This document shows positions 51,758 through 60,264 of a DNA stretch of 64,000 nt, in pieces; within the stretch, counting starts at the first letter, position 1; every line of letters begins with the position of its first letter. Origin of the DNA: Hymenobacter sp. DG01. Its GTDB lineage: Bacteria; Bacteroidota; Bacteroidia; Cytophagales; Hymenobacteraceae. The stretch lies in the NCBI RefSeq assembly GCF_006352025.1, contig NZ_CP040936.1, positions 2,604,001 to 2,668,000 on the forward strand, written 5' to 3'. The position numbers and the translations under genes were made by a program. A model generated the notes under the pieces. The model did no database searches and was not told the DNA's origin. It worked only from the letters and a program-made list of their open reading frames with translations.

Positions 51758-53755
51758 CTACCGCCGGCTATCCAGCAGCTCTACCCGGTCAATCCGGTCC
51801 CCGATATCGAGGCGGCTGACAACATCCATGCCTTGTACTACCTGGGCGAAAATGGTGTAGCGGCCATCGAGGTGAGGGGTAGGCGCGTGGGTAATAAACC
51901 ACTGGCAGCTTTCAGTGTCTTTACCGGCTGAGGCCAGCCCGACGGCCCCTTCACCGTAGCGCAGATCGGCAAACTCGGAGCGCAGGTTATAGTCGGAGCT
52001 ACCCCAGCCGTCGCCGCGGGGGCAGCCGCCCTGGGCCACGAAGTTGGGCACCACCCGATGAAAGTTTTTGCCATTGTAGAAACCCTGGCGGGTGAGAGCC
52101 ACGAAGCTGGCCACCGACCCGGGCGCCTGCTCCACCAGCAGCCGCAGCACAATATCGCCTTTGCTGGTGCGCACGGCTACCCGCTGCCCGGCCGGAATAG
52201 TGCCCACGAGGCCCCAGTCGATGGGGTGGGTAGCGGCTGCCGCTACGGGCGCGGGAGTAGCCGGACGGTTCTGCAGGAAATCAATGGTCTGCTGCAACGA
52301 CTGCCAGGCCTCCAGGTCGCGGGGCAGGGTGAGCCGGTCGCGGGCCTGCACCAGAAAATTGGAGTTGGGCAGCAGCTTCTGCAGTTTCAGCTTAGGGTCC
52401 CGGATGGCTTCGGCGGCAGTGCCCATCACGGCCACGTCGCCGCTGAGCACCCCTCGGCGCAAAGCCAGGGCAAACTCGGGGTAGCGACCGGCCGGGAAGG
52501 TGGGCTGGCGCCCCATGGCTACCAGCGCCTCCATGCCATAGGTGCCAATTACCAGCGGCTGGTTGGGGGCGAAGGTGGCCTGCTGCACAAAATCAAAAGC
52601 GGCCGGGTCTTCGCCCAGGGCTTTTAGCAGATAGCCTTTCTCGTAGGGGGCCGGGGCGGCCGTGTAGCGCTCCTGCACGGCTCCGCGAATGGCTGCCTGC
52701 TCGGGGCTGCGCTGGCGCAGGGCCGCCGCCAGCAGCGTGGCCCGGGCCCGCCAGTTTTCCAGCCGGTTCGCTTTTTCCAGAAACAGCCCACCGGGCTCCT
52801 GCGAAGCGTGGGCCAGAAAGAATTCGGCGGCCGAAAGCGCCACCTGGGCGTTGGCATCAGTTAATGCCCCCCAGGCGGCCTCCTTTACGGGGGCGTACAT
52901 ACCTGCGTTCATGGCGCGCAGGGCACTCACCCGCACCCGGTAGTCAGGGTCGCGGCGGGCCAGGCCGGCCAGCAGCGGGGGCACCGTAGGGTCGGTAGCG
53001 GCTTTGCTCAGGGCGGCGGCGGCGGCGCTGCGCACGGCGTAATGCGCGTCCTGCTGGGCGGCGGACCCAATGGCCGCGGCATAAGGAGCCAAGTTGAGGC
53101 CACGAGTGCGGGCCAGGGCATTGGCCGCAGCTATGCGGGCGCTGGCAGGGTTGCTCCGCCCCAGCAGCTGCACCAGCCGGCTAACCGCTGCCTCGGACGT
53201 AAGTCCGCGCAGGCCGGCCCGGTACAGGCCCCAGGCCTGGCCGCTCAGGGCAGCGGTGTCTGTAGCCAGGGCGGGGGGTAAGCGCACGAGGCGAACCAGG
53301 CCCGCGCGGGAAGTACAGCGGCCCAGTGCCTCCAGCACGTAGCGGCGCACCACGCCATCGGGCTCCGCCGTGATGCGCTGAACCAACATCGCTTCAGCCG
53401 TGGAATCGGCCGTTTGCCCCAGGGCATAGGCGGCTTCGCGGCGCACCGAGGCTACGGCATCTTGCTGGAGGCGGGCCAGCAGGGCGGGGGTAGCGGCTTT
53501 GTCCTGCACCGAGGCCAGGGCCTCGGCAGCGGCGCGGCGGTAGGCTTCTTCCGGCCGGTTGAGGTAGGGCAGCAAGGCCGGGGTACGGCGCTCGTCCTGG
53601 GCGGTGGCAATGCGGCGCAGAACGGTGTCGGCGGTAAACTGGTTGGGGGCGGCCGGAGCAGAGGAGGCAGCGGAGGGCCGGGGAGCGCAGGCCGGCAATA
53701 GCAGACTGCCGGCGGCCACTACGGCAGCCGCCCGGCACAGAGCGGAGTAGGTCAT
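51758..53755 (-). CDS. HEAT-repeat lipoprotein with a C-terminal cyclophilin-type peptidyl-prolyl isomerase
   Basis: The 665-residue protein starts with a lipoprotein signal (AAAVVAAGSLLLPAC). From about 35 to 470 it consists of HEAT-like helical repeats (RRAAAEALASVQDKAATPAL, SVRREAAYALGQTADSTAEA, YAVRSAAAAALSKAATDPTV, YRVRVSALRAMNAG). The last ~150 residues are a cyclophilin: VRTSKGDIVLRLLVEQAPGS, NGKNFHRVVPNFVAQGG, SCQWFITHAPTPHLDGRYT. The FHRVVPNFVAQGG site keeps the catalytic Arg. It is probably anchored in a membrane facing the periplasm. HEAT plus cyclophilin suggests a chaperone with a large client-binding scaffold. Confidence 0.92.
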   Translation of the reverse strand: MTYSALCRAAAVVAAGSLLLPACAPRPSAASSAPAAPNQFTADTVLRRIATAQDERRTPALLPYLNRPEEAYRRAAAEALASVQDKAATPALLARLQQDAVASVRREAAYALGQTADSTAEAMLVQRITAEPDGVVRRYVLEALGRCTSRAGLVRLVRLPPALATDTAALSGQAWGLYRAGLRGLTSEAAVSRLVQLLGRSNPASARIAAANALARTRGLNLAPYAAAIGSAAQQDAHYAVRSAAAAALSKAATDPTVPPLLAGLARRDPDYRVRVSALRAMNAGMYAPVKEAAWGALTDANAQVALSAAEFFLAHASQEPGGLFLEKANRLENWRARATLLAAALRQRSPEQAAIRGAVQERYTAAPAPYEKGYLLKALGEDPAAFDFVQQATFAPNQPLVIGTYGMEALVAMGRQPTFPAGRYPEFALALRRGVLSGDVAVMGTAAEAIRDPKLKLQKLLPNSNFLVQARDRLTLPRDLEAWQSLQQTIDFLQNRPATPAPVAAAATHPIDWGLVGTIPAGQRVAVRTSKGDIVLRLLVEQAPGSVASFVALTRQGFYNGKNFHRVVPNFVAQGGCPRGDGWGSSDYNLRSEFADLRYGEGAVGLASAGKDTESCQWFITHAPTPHLDGRYTIFAQVVQGMDVVSRLDIGDRIDRVELLDSRR

Positions 53756-53924
53756 GATCGGCCTAAGTTAGAAATTGCCCCGACAAGCAACCAGCCGGCT
53801 GCGGCTACCATCTACCCTAGCACCAGCAGAAGCCTAGCCTTACGGGGCCTAGGTAAGCATTTCTGCCGCAGGATAGGGGTAAACCTATTTATAGTAGCAT
53901 CTTTACGACAGCAATATTCCCGTT

Positions 53925-54227
53925 ATGTTGGGCTTTAGATTATTCCTTTTACTAGGCTTGCTGCTACTTAGCGCCGGACGTAGCGTGGCCCAGAGCCGCC
54001 CGGCCCCGGCGCCCGCCCCGCCCCCGCAGAAGGAGCTGACCGTGCACCTGACGCTTCCTACCGTGGTCGGGGTTATTGGCGAGTACGCCGGCATTCTTTC
54101 TTCCAAAGAGAAAGGCAAGCTGAAAACCCTGCGTAAGCAAAGCCGGACTACTACCAGCAACCCGGTGCTTATCTTAACCATTCCGCTGCCCAAACTATGG
54201 GCTGACCGCAAACCGAAACCAGAGTAA
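53925..54227 (+). CDS. Small predicted secreted protein, unknown function
   Basis: The 100 residues start with a clear signal peptide (FRLFLLLGLLLLSAGRSVA, cleavage near AQS), then a Pro/Ala-rich segment (RPAPAPAPPPQKE) and a mature part of about 65 residues without a known domain (LTVHLTLPTVVGVIGEYAG, KGKLKTLRKQSRTTTSN). It precedes the histidine kinase gene by 59 bases on the same strand, so it could share its transcript. A longer open frame on the opposite strand (53903-54880) covers it but lacks any family signature. I favour this one because of the signal peptide. Confidence 0.6.
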   Translation: MLGFRLFLLLGLLLLSAGRSVAQSRPAPAPAPPPQKELTVHLTLPTVVGVIGEYAGILSSKEKGKLKTLRKQSRTTTSNPVLILTIPLPKLWADRKPKPE

Positions 54228-54286
54228 CGGCCTACCCCCTCTTTCGTCACTAACCCTCCCCTGCCCCTCCCGAATTGCTTTAACCC

Positions 54287-55657
54287 ATGAAACTGAATGC
54301 GGATGTGTTGCTGAGCGTGCTGATAGCGTTGTTTGTAGTGCGGGGCCTGCGCAAGTTTCTGGACTTGCCTGTCCGCCTGCCTTCCCTGAACCGGCTGCTG
54401 GGCTGGCTCTGGATACCCGGCCTGTTGCTCTTTATCGGGAGCCGGGCTATTGGGTGGGAGTCGGATCAGCTGGATGAGGTGTACATGCTCTTCGTGCTGG
54501 CCGTGCTGGCCGTGCCCTTGTTTCTGCTCCGCGACTACCGCCCGGCCCGCACGCTGCTCATCGGGTTGGTGCCCTACGTGTTGTTTTCGGCCGTAGAGCT
54601 GCTGTTGGCCGACACCCAGCTGGTGAAGAACTACGATGAGGTATCCGATACATCGAAGGGCTTTTCGTTCATCTGGATGTTTACGTCCATCTTCATTGCC
54701 CGCAGCCAGAAGCGCCACTTGGAAAAGGAACGCCTGGAGCGCGAGGAAGAGGAAAAAGCCCGCCTGCTGATGGCCACCCAGAAGGCTGAGCTGGAACGCC
54801 TGGTAGCCGAGCGCACCGCCATTCTGACCCAGCAGGCCGAGGAGCTGCGCGAGGCCCTGACCGAGCTCAAAACCACCCAAAACCAGCTGATTCAGGCCGA
54901 GAAAATGGCTTCCTTGGGCGAGCTAACGGCCGGCATTGCCCACGAAATTCAGAACCCGCTCAACTTCGTCACCAACTTCTCCGATGTCAGCGCCGAGCTG
55001 ATTACGGAACTGGAGGAGGAGCAGCAGAACCCCAACCGCGACCCGGAGCTGGAAGCCGAGCTACTGGGCGACCTGAAACAGAATCTGCTGAAAATAAACC
55101 ACCACGGCCAGCGCGCGGCCAGCATTGTGCGGGGCATGCTGGAGCACAGCCGCGCCAGCACCGGCGAGCGGCAATCCACCAACCTGAACACCCTCGCCGA
55201 CGAGTACCTGCGCCTGGCCTACCACGGTCTGCGCGCCAAAGACAAAACCTTCAACGCTACCCTCACCACCCACTTCGACCCCAGCCTGGGGCCCATTGAA
55301 GTGGTTTCGCAGGACGTGGGCCGGGTGCTGCTGAACCTGTTCACCAATGCTTTTTACGCGGTGCAGAAGCGCAAAGAGCTGGGTCAGCCGGGCTATGCGC
55401 CTACCGTTACGGTAACCACCAAACAGCTGCCCGACGGCGACGTGGAAGTGCGGGTGCACGACAACGGCACGGGTATTCCGCAGGCCGTGGTCGATAAAAT
55501 CTTTCAGCCCTTCTTCACCACCAAACCCACCGGCGAGGGCACCGGCCTGGGACTTTCTCTGAGCTACGACATTATTACGAAAGGCCACGGCGGCACCCTA
55601 CTCGTAGAAACCCAGGAGGGCCAGGGCACGGAGTTCATCATTACCCTACCCGCATAA
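54287..55657 (+). CDS. Membrane sensor histidine kinase
   Basis: The protein (456 residues) has about five hydrophobic segments (near 6-21, 38-53, 64-82, 89-106, 124-138) with very short loops, then a charged coiled coil (about 140-205) and a HisKA domain with the phospho-histidine at 219 in [12 protein letters not shown]. The ATPase domain has [15 protein letters not shown] (N box), VHDNGTGIP (G1) and [14 protein letters not shown] (G2). The sensor is the membrane bundle itself, as no PAS or periplasmic domain is present. Two receiver proteins follow on the same strand, so they are the likely phosphate acceptors. Confidence 0.95.
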   Translation: MKLNADVLLSVLIALFVVRGLRKFLDLPVRLPSLNRLLGWLWIPGLLLFIGSRAIGWESDQLDEVYMLFVLAVLAVPLFLLRDYRPARTLLIGLVPYVLFSAVELLLADTQLVKNYDEVSDTSKGFSFIWMFTSIFIARSQKRHLEKERLEREEEEKARLLMATQKAELERLVAERTAILTQQAEELREALTELKTTQNQLIQAEKMASLGELTAGIAHEIQNPLNFVTNFSDVSAELITELEEEQQNPNRDPELEAELLGDLKQNLLKINHHGQRAASIVRGMLEHSRASTGERQSTNLNTLADEYLRLAYHGLRAKDKTFNATLTTHFDPSLGPIEVVSQDVGRVLLNLFTNAFYAVQKRKELGQPGYAPTVTVTTKQLPDGDVEVRVHDNGTGIPQAVVDKIFQPFFTTKPTGEGTGLGLSLSYDIITKGHGGTLLVETQEGQGTEFIITLPA

Positions 55658-55665
55658 TATCAGTT

Positions 55666-55774
55666 GTCAGTTGTGAGTTGCCGGTTGTCAGTACTGGGTT
55701 ATCAGGCCTGCAAGAACGAACTGGTAACCCGCAACTGATAACTGATAACTGATAACTGGCAACTCACAACTGAC
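55666..55774. repeat. Inverted repeat with a 7-base tandem repeat between the kinase and regulator genes
   Basis: Arms 55666-55692 and 55748-55774 pair over 27 bases with two mismatches. Inside lies a further imperfect hairpin (GGGTTATCAG/CTGGTAACCC) and three tandem copies of ACTGATA (55734-55754). The whole spacer of about 150 bases is thus one long imperfect palindrome. It has no T-run and should not fully terminate the transcript. Confidence 0.85.
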
Positions 55775-55806
55775 CACCCACGACTCACACCTAAGCTTTG
55801 CTTCCG

Positions 55807-56205
55807 ATGAAAATTCTTGTAGTTGATGATGAGGCTGACGTGCGCACCCTGTTTGAACAGCGCTTTCGCCGGGAAATCCGCAGCGGCTTATTTTCGTTTT
55901 CCTTTGCCTACTCCGGCGAGGAAGCCCTGGACTACCTGCACGCCCACGCCTCGGAGGTGGTCCTGATTTTATCCGACATCAACATGCCCGGCATGAGCGG
56001 GCTGGAGCTGCTGCGCCAGATTAAACAGGAATACGCGGCGCCCCCTCCCCCACCCTCACCCCAGGTGATGATGATTACGGCCTACGGCGACACGGAAAGC
56101 CGGGAGCAGGCCCTGCAGCTGGGCGCCTTCGACTTCCTGACCAAGCCGGTGGACTTCGCCGCCCTCAAAGATAAACTTCTGACCCTGGCCAGCCATGAAA
56201 ACTAA
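55807..56205 (+). CDS. Single-domain response regulator
   Basis: The 132 residues are one receiver domain (KILVVDDEADVRTLFEQRF) with acidic pocket DDE, phospho-acceptor Asp57 in LILSDINMPGMSG, the Thr in MMITAYGD, and Lys in FLTKPVDF. A Pro-rich insert (AAPPPPPSPQ) lies before the MMITAYGD strand. It has no output domain, as in CheY-like or phosphorelay proteins. ATG at 55807 is preferred to the TTG at 55798. Its 3' end overlaps the start of the cyclase gene by 11 bases, so the two are probably translated together. Confidence 0.95.
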   Translation: MKILVVDDEADVRTLFEQRFRREIRSGLFSFSFAYSGEEALDYLHAHASEVVLILSDINMPGMSGLELLRQIKQEYAAPPPPPSPQVMMITAYGDTESREQALQLGAFDFLTKPVDFAALKDKLLTLASHEN

Positions 56206-57241
56206 AATACTGGTGGTAGATGATGAGGCCGATCTGGAGTTGCTCATCAAGCAGAAATTCCGGCGCAAAATTCGGGAAAGCGTGTACGAGTTCGTGTTTG
56301 CCAGCAACGGACAGGAGGCGCTGGACACCGTGCAGAAAACCCCCGACCTCGACATTATCCTCTCCGACATCAACATGCCGGTGATGGACGGCCTGACCTT
56401 GCTCAGCAAGCTGCAGGAAGCCAACCCTGTGCTGAAAACGGTGATGGTGTCGGCCTACGGCGACATGCAGAACATCCGCACGGCCATGAACCGCGGGGCC
56501 TTCGATTTCGTGACCAAGCCCGTGGATTTCCAGGACCTGGAGGTGACCATGGATAAAACGGCCGCCCACGTAAAGCAACTGCGCGAAACGCTGCGGGCCA
56601 TTCAGGAAAACAACATCCTGAAAATGTACGTGGACGAAACCGTGCTCAATTTCGTGAGCAAGCCCGGCTTCGAAAACACCCTGATGGCCAGCGAAACAGT
56701 AGAGGCCACGGTGGCCTTCATTGATATCTGCGGCTTCACGTCGCTGTCGGAAGTGCTACCCCCCGCCGACATCGTAACCATGCTCAATACCTACTTCGAC
56801 CAGATGGTGAAGGAGGTTATTGCCCAGGGCGGCTACATTGACAAGTTCATGGGCGACGCCGTGATGGCCGTGTTCCGGGGCGAGTACCACCTCGACCGGG
56901 CCGTGGATGCGGCCCTAGCCGTGCGCAGCGTGGTGCAGGCCAACGAGCACATACTGCCCAACGGCAAGCCCTACCAGCCCCAGGTCAGCATTGGCATCAA
57001 CACCGGCGAAATGGTATCGGGCAACATCGGCTCGGCCTCCCTCAAGCGTCTCGACTACACCGTTATCGGCGACAACGTGAACGTGAGCCAGCGGCTGCAG
57101 TCGGTGGCCCTGCCCGGCCAGATCATCGTCACGGAAGCTACTTACCAACTCCTGAAGGAGTCGTTTCAGTGTAAGCCCATCAAGGAGGTTACCCTCAAGA
57201 ACAAGGCCCAGCCCGTCATGATTTACGAGGTGGTGGCGTAG
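56195..57241 (+). CDS. Response regulator fused to a class III adenylate/guanylate cyclase
   Basis: The N-terminal receiver (1-120) has phospho-acceptor Asp58 in IILSDINMPVMDG, Ser86 and Lys108. After a helical linker (about 120-165) comes the cyclase homology domain. Metal-binding Asp177 (FIDICGF) and Asp221 (KFMGDAVMA) are present, as are Lys217 and Thr289 (the purine-specifying pair, K/T as in many bacterial adenylate cyclases) and the transition-state Asn296 and Arg300 (VNVSQRL). All catalytic residues are thus intact, and cAMP is the predicted product. Phosphorylation by the upstream kinase would control it. A nested inverted repeat and terminator follow. Confidence 0.95.
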   Translation: MKTKILVVDDEADLELLIKQKFRRKIRESVYEFVFASNGQEALDTVQKTPDLDIILSDINMPVMDGLTLLSKLQEANPVLKTVMVSAYGDMQNIRTAMNRGAFDFVTKPVDFQDLEVTMDKTAAHVKQLRETLRAIQENNILKMYVDETVLNFVSKPGFENTLMASETVEATVAFIDICGFTSLSEVLPPADIVTMLNTYFDQMVKEVIAQGGYIDKFMGDAVMAVFRGEYHLDRAVDAALAVRSVVQANEHILPNGKPYQPQVSIGINTGEMVSGNIGSASLKRLDYTVIGDNVNVSQRLQSVALPGQIIVTEATYQLLKESFQCKPIKEVTLKNKAQPVMIYEVVA

Positions 57242-57242
57242 G

Positions 57243-57433
57243 AGTGAAGTGTAGTCCTGTCATGGCGAGGAGGCACGACGAAGCCATCCGTCCTGATCAA
57301 CGCCCTACCCCCTTAAGATGTGACAAGCCCTTACCTCCGTGCTGGAAGTAAGGGCTTGTCTGTTTAGCAGGCGTATCACATGGAGAGGAAGGATGGCTTC
57401 GGTGCCCTCGCCATGACAGGACTACACTTCACT
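57243..57433. repeat. Long inverted repeat enclosing a hairpin, between cyclase and transporter-like genes
   Basis: Outer arms of 28 bases (57243-57270 and 57406-57433) are perfectly complementary, and pairing continues imperfectly inward (GAAGCCATCC/GGATGGCTTC). At the centre lies the 13-base hairpin 57322-57360. The element fills nearly the whole gap between two convergent genes. Its family is not known to me. Confidence 0.93.
57322..57360. terminator. Central hairpin, likely bidirectional terminator
   Basis: A perfect 13-base stem (GACAAGCCCTTAC/GTAAGGGCTTGTC), extended after one mismatch by TCC/GGA around the loop GTGCT. It is followed by TGTTT on the plus strand. It lies between the convergent cyclase and transporter-like genes. 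Confidence 0.65.
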
Positions 57434-57464
57434 CAGTTACTCATTCACCTATTCTACCAGCTCA

Positions 57465-60161
57465 CTATCTCACCATCTCGTTCTGGCGGCGCAGGCGTTG
57501 GCAGAGTACACGCAGGATGTTGCGCAGCACTTCGCCGCGTTCTTCCATCACGTCGTAGAAATCTTCCTGGTCGAGGCGGAAAGCAACGACGTCGGTTTGG
57601 GCCACGGCCGAGGCGGAACGGGGCTCCGCATCCAGTAGGGCTAGTTCCCCAAAGAAGTCGCCTTTGCGAAACGTAGCCAGCTGCTGAGCGCCGGTGAAGA
57701 CGCCTACCTCCCCTTCATGCACAATGAACAGGGAAGTACCCAGGTCACCTTTGGCAAAAATCTGATGACCGGCCGGGAAGGTTACCTCCTTCATAATGGG
57801 CACGATGCTGCTGAGCACGTTGGCGGGGGTAGCCGCGAAGAGGGCGGTGCCCTGCAGTACGGCCACCCGCTCGGCGGCCGATATATGGAAAACAGAAGCA
57901 GAATGACTCATAAGCAACTCAAGAATAGCCGGGTGGGCGGTAAGTAAAGCAGTATAGGCGGCGGGCTGCTCGCGCTCCAGCCGGGCCAGCGCCTGCCGAG
58001 CACTTTCCCCGATCAGCGGGTTTGCGCTGTGCAGATGGGGTAGCAACAGGGCCGCAGAGGCGGGCTCCGGCTGCCAGTGCCGCAGGGCCAGACTGATGGT
58101 CCAGTCGGTGAAAGCTGCTTCGCCCCGCCGGACGATAGTAGCCGGCATGGGCTCCGAAGCAGTAAAGTCGCCCAGCAAAACGTCGAGCCGGCGGGCCTTT
58201 TCGGCTACGGGTCCTACCTCCAGCAGCGTCTGCAGGCCCTGATATACAGGGCGCGGAATCAGATTATCGAGCACCTCCAAAGCGTTGGCCTGCCGCTCGC
58301 GGGTAGCGTGGGCTACCCCGCGTTGGGCATCGGCAATCAGGTGGGACGGGTAGAGCTGCTGGAGCAACCCGAAAATACGCTGCTGCACCCGGGCCAGCTC
58401 ATAATCCAGACTGGCGCGCACGGCTTTATCGTGAGTGGCGGCCAGGCCGTGCAGGAGCTGCTGAGCCAGGCGCATTTCTTCTTGTAGCAGACCCTGGAAC
58501 ACAGGCGCTTCGGTGGGGGTAGCCGTTGTAGTGCGCAGGGCCCGCAGGGCGGCTTCGCGCCGGAACAGATTGGGCTGCTGCGCCAGAGTTACCAGCGCCT
58601 GCCGGCTGGCCGGGCGCCGGATGTGGCCACAGAGCACGGCTACGCGCCGGATCAGGGCCTCATCGGGAGTGGTGCGCAGGGTTTCCACCAGGGCCGGCAA
58701 CGCCTGCTCCCCTAGCGCCAGCAAGGTATCGGTGGCCGCCGCGCGGGTAGTCTTATCGGTCAGGGCGGCTATCTGGGCCTCTATTTCGGCGGGGCTGATT
58801 ACCGTATCTGTACCGTTGCTGTACGGAGCGGGGGTAGGCTCCTCGTCGGCAAAGCCAAAGCGGCGGCTTACGGCGTGCTGCAGCTCAGCCAGGTAATGCC
58901 CATAGGTGCGGTGGAGGCAGAATAAAGCCACTAGCAGCAGCAGACCCATCCAGGCAAATGTGAAGCCCAGCCCCAGTTCCGGCCAGGCGTGCAGCACAAA
59001 CGACAGCCCACCGGCCAGGGCCATGCCCAGGGGCTCATATACCCCTTTGGCCAGCGTGTGCGCCTGCAGGCGCTCCTCGGCGGGCAAGGGCTGAAACAGC
59101 ACCAGAAATACGGGGTCGAATACGGCGCGGCGCAGAATTTCCAGGGTCAGGAACAGGCCGCAGAAGTAGAGAACCAGCACATCCGGGCCGGCCGTGCGCA
59201 GGCCCACAAACAGCCCCAGCCCCGCCAGCAGCACGGCTGGTGGCCCCAGCAGCACCGCCCGCAGCCCTACCCGGCTCAGCACCGGGCCCGTCAGGACGAG
59301 CTTTACCACCAGTGCCAGCAGGTAGGCCAAAGCCAGCACGCCGCTTACGTAGCGCATCACGGTGGCCTGATCGTGGAAGCGGTGCTTCACGTTCACGAAG
59401 AAAGAATACTCGATGCCCGTGGTGACAGCGGCCACGGCCAGCATACTCAGGCACATAGTAAGCACCACCTGGCTGGAGCCAAACCAGCGCTGCAGCCCCG
59501 GCGCCACCGCTGTAGTGCGCTGGGCCCGGGCCGCCGAGCGGGCCTCTACCAGGTGGGAACGGTTGGTACGCCGCAGCACCAGCAGGGCGCCCATGTAGGC
59601 CCCAAACGCCGTTAGCAGCAGCCACAGCAGCTCCGTATGATGATGAATGAGCAGGGCCAGCACGGCGCCCAGGGCCTTGGCGGGCATGTCGCCGGAGCTG
59701 ATGACGCTGAACAGGCGTCGGCCCTGGCGCACATCGAACACCACCGCCGACACGCCCCAGAACTCCAGATTGGTTAGCAGGTAGATGATGCGGTAGCCCG
59801 CCATAATAGCCACGGCCGCCAGCACCGAGTGGCCCACGGCTACCAGCACCCCCAGCACCCCGGTTAGGGCTACTACTGCCAGCAATACCCGCACCGCTAC
59901 CCGCTGCAGGCCCAAATGGTGCTCGTAGTAGGCATACACCTGGCCGGCCACTATCATGCACAGCGCGGCTGCTCCGTAGGCTAGAGGGAGGTTGCGCTCG
60001 GGGTTATTTTCGAGCAGAATGACGTTGGCCGAGACGTACACCAGAATGGTGCCGATGCCCAGCAGGAAGTTGTGCAGAAAGAATAGCCCCACCGTGCGGC
60101 CCTCCTCCGGCCGTATGCCCAGGAGCTGCTGCCAGCGTGCAAGTAGTCTTACTCTATTCAT
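57465..60161 (-). CDS. NTT-like nucleotide transporter fused to HEAT repeats and a cyclic-nucleotide-binding domain
   Basis: The protein has 898 residues from ATG at 60161. Residues about 20-420 form about 12 hydrophobic segments with an arrangement like ATP/ADP translocases of the Npt1/NTT family. A soluble part follows (about 455-740) with HEAT-like repeats (AATDTLLALGEQALPALVET, LIRRVAVLCGHIRRPASRQA). A C-terminal cyclic-nucleotide-binding domain (about 765-890) has an intact phosphate-binding cassette, GDFFGELALLDAEPRSASA, with the Glu and Arg that hold the cyclic nucleotide. I see no proof that the membrane part carries nucleotides; ligand-gated sensing or transport is an inference. It faces the cyclase gene tail to tail. 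A longer frame to 60266 overlaps the divergent gene's promoter and is less likely. Confidence 0.9.
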   Translation of the reverse strand: MNRVRLLARWQQLLGIRPEEGRTVGLFFLHNFLLGIGTILVYVSANVILLENNPERNLPLAYGAAALCMIVAGQVYAYYEHHLGLQRVAVRVLLAVVALTGVLGVLVAVGHSVLAAVAIMAGYRIIYLLTNLEFWGVSAVVFDVRQGRRLFSVISSGDMPAKALGAVLALLIHHHTELLWLLLTAFGAYMGALLVLRRTNRSHLVEARSAARAQRTTAVAPGLQRWFGSSQVVLTMCLSMLAVAAVTTGIEYSFFVNVKHRFHDQATVMRYVSGVLALAYLLALVVKLVLTGPVLSRVGLRAVLLGPPAVLLAGLGLFVGLRTAGPDVLVLYFCGLFLTLEILRRAVFDPVFLVLFQPLPAEERLQAHTLAKGVYEPLGMALAGGLSFVLHAWPELGLGFTFAWMGLLLLVALFCLHRTYGHYLAELQHAVSRRFGFADEEPTPAPYSNGTDTVISPAEIEAQIAALTDKTTRAAATDTLLALGEQALPALVETLRTTPDEALIRRVAVLCGHIRRPASRQALVTLAQQPNLFRREAALRALRTTTATPTEAPVFQGLLQEEMRLAQQLLHGLAATHDKAVRASLDYELARVQQRIFGLLQQLYPSHLIADAQRGVAHATRERQANALEVLDNLIPRPVYQGLQTLLEVGPVAEKARRLDVLLGDFTASEPMPATIVRRGEAAFTDWTISLALRHWQPEPASAALLLPHLHSANPLIGESARQALARLEREQPAAYTALLTAHPAILELLMSHSASVFHISAAERVAVLQGTALFAATPANVLSSIVPIMKEVTFPAGHQIFAKGDLGTSLFIVHEGEVGVFTGAQQLATFRKGDFFGELALLDAEPRSASAVAQTDVVAFRLDQEDFYDVMEERGEVLRNILRVLCQRLRRQNEMVR

Positions 60162-60264
60162 GAAAAGCGAATGGCCAGAAGCTGCAAGATAGGAGCCTGA
60201 CGCGGCACGGCGCCGGATTTTTCCCATACTTGCGGCGCTTTCTCTCCCGCCTGCCTTCTCGTTC

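Noticed and set aside
53903..54880. Open frame of 325 codons on the minus strand opposite the secreted protein and kinase start
   Set aside because: Its product is Gln/Leu-rich low-complexity sequence, and the opposite strand carries a good signal peptide and a complete histidine kinase.
55734..55754. Three ACTGATA units as a possible CRISPR remnant
   Set aside because: Units are only 7 bases and contiguous with no spacers; they are a simple tandem repeat within a palindromic spacer.
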